The notes under the pieces: generated by a model
What the model was told of the DNA's origin: nothing
The model's input: the letters and a program-made list of their open reading frames with translations, nothing else
Databases searched by the model: none
Assembly: GCA_005786775.1 (NCBI GenBank)
Contig: SYDD01000173.1
Span: 1 to 7,710 of the forward strand
Reading direction: 5' to 3'
DNA: 7,710 nucleotides
Source: Opitutaceae bacterium
Lineage (GTDB): Bacteria; Verrucomicrobiota; Verrucomicrobiia; Opitutales; Opitutaceae
Position numbers and translations under genes: made by a program
Part shown: positions 7,388 through 7,710 of the stretch, in pieces
How the letters are laid out: each line of letters starts with the position of its first letter
How positions within the stretch are numbered: position 1 is the stretch's first letter

Positions 7388-7500
7388 CGCGCGGACCGTG
7401 GGCGGGGGGTCCGGACCCGGCAAGGCCCAATTGCCCGCGCCGCGTCACGCCGCGGGATAGGGCTGGCGCCCTCGGCGGGGCCCGGCTTGGCTCCGCGCGC

Positions 7501-7586
7501 GCCCGGGTGGTGGAATGGCAGACACTGGGGACTTAAAATCCCCTGGCCGCAAGGCCGTGCGGGTTCGACCCCCGCCCCGGGCACCA
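7501..7586 (+). tRNA. tRNA-Leu (anticodon UAA), CCA encoded
   Basis: A complete class II cloverleaf folds by eye. The acceptor stem is GCCCGGG (7501-7507) with CCCGGGC (7576-7582), then discriminator A and CCA (7584-7586). The D stem is GTG (7510-7512) with CAC (7523-7525). The anticodon stem is GGGGA (7527-7531) with TCCCC (7539-7543) around the loop CTTAAAA, which puts TAA at 34-36. The long variable arm has GGCC-GCAA-GGCC (7545-7556). The T stem is GCGGG (7559-7563) with CCCGC (7571-7575) around TTCGACC. The long variable arm and the TAA anticodon identify leucine, reading UUA and, by wobble, UUG. It is divergent from nadD, about 113 bases away. Confidence 0.97.
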
Positions 7587-7710
7587 GTCACCCCGCCGTC
7601 ATCCTCCCGAAAGCGCTGTGCGGGCCCGCGTGAGGGCTCAGGTCCGCGGGGGTTCCGCATTCGCTTGTCCCCCACCCCGGCCCTTTCTCCCCAAAATCTG
7701 GTTTCCTACC
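7587..7710. other. Non-coding end of the window
   Basis: No convincing gene was found here. One stem is possible, CCCGCG (7625-7630) with CGCGGG (7645-7650) and a 14-base loop. It lies about 40 bases after the tRNA and has no T run, so I do not call it a terminator. Confidence 0.4.

Noticed and set aside
6804..7448. In-frame N-terminal extension of rsfS through the nadD region
   Set aside because: The extension is Arg/Pro-rich and is the other-frame shadow of nadD. The RsfS family start matches the ATG at 6803.
7431..7461. A TTGCCC … GATAGG pair upstream of the tRNA as a promoter
   Set aside because: The spacing of 19 bases is long and the -10 match is poor, so it is not better than chance in this composition.
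7625..7650. Stem of six base pairs downstream of the tRNA as a terminator
   Set aside because: It has a 14-base loop and no T run after it.
7501..7710. tRNA-Leu as an attachment site of an integrated element
   Set aside because: No integrase and no repeated copy of the tRNA 3' end are visible in the window.

Overview
This is a very GC-rich window (roughly two thirds G+C or more). All protein genes lie on the minus strand, and one tRNA gene lies on the plus strand near the right end. The style of the large secreted protein suggests a Verrucomicrobiota bacterium, perhaps close to Opitutaceae: a putative-Ig/FN3 scaffold, a Trp-rich 'GWF…W…GWSLYVGGSW' stretch, and an acidic 'WINEDDDSG…DLVDFFPVRL' segment. 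The GC-rich nadD–rsfS pair, with a Lys/Ala-rich tail on RsfS, fits this. The assignment is inference from pattern recall, not from a database search.

Reading right to left, in the direction of transcription: a complete tRNA-Leu(UAA) with encoded CCA sits at 7501-7586 on the plus strand and is divergent from the protein genes. nadD (nicotinate-nucleotide adenylyltransferase, GTG start at 7387) and rsfS (ribosomal silencing factor) follow, joined by a one-base TAATG overlap. A small hairpin followed by TTT after rsfS may end this housekeeping unit.

After a gap of about 137 bp comes a second unit of three tightly coupled genes for exported proteins. The first (6117-4990) is a signal-peptide protein with a helical middle region and a C-terminal thioredoxin-like fold that lacks the CxxC active site. 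The second (4993-194) is a 1599-residue secreted mosaic: CARDB-like domain, a tandem pair of about 80-residue repeats, PPC-like, putative-Ig and FN3 domains, two acidic possible calcium-binding segments, and a C-terminal alpha/beta-hydrolase domain with an A-H-S-L-G nucleophile elbow. The third begins at 197 and runs off the left edge. Its 65 visible residues show a signal peptide and the start of a carboxypeptidase-regulatory/Ig-like beta domain. The junctions are GTGA and ATGA four-base overlaps, so the three products are probably made together and exported together.

No CRISPR array, insertion sequence, integrase or phage gene is visible. No stretch over 300 bases is without a gene. The most unusual content is the three-gene exported cassette, especially the hydrolase carried at the end of a very long adhesin-like scaffold and its partner with a thioredoxin-like fold but no redox motif.
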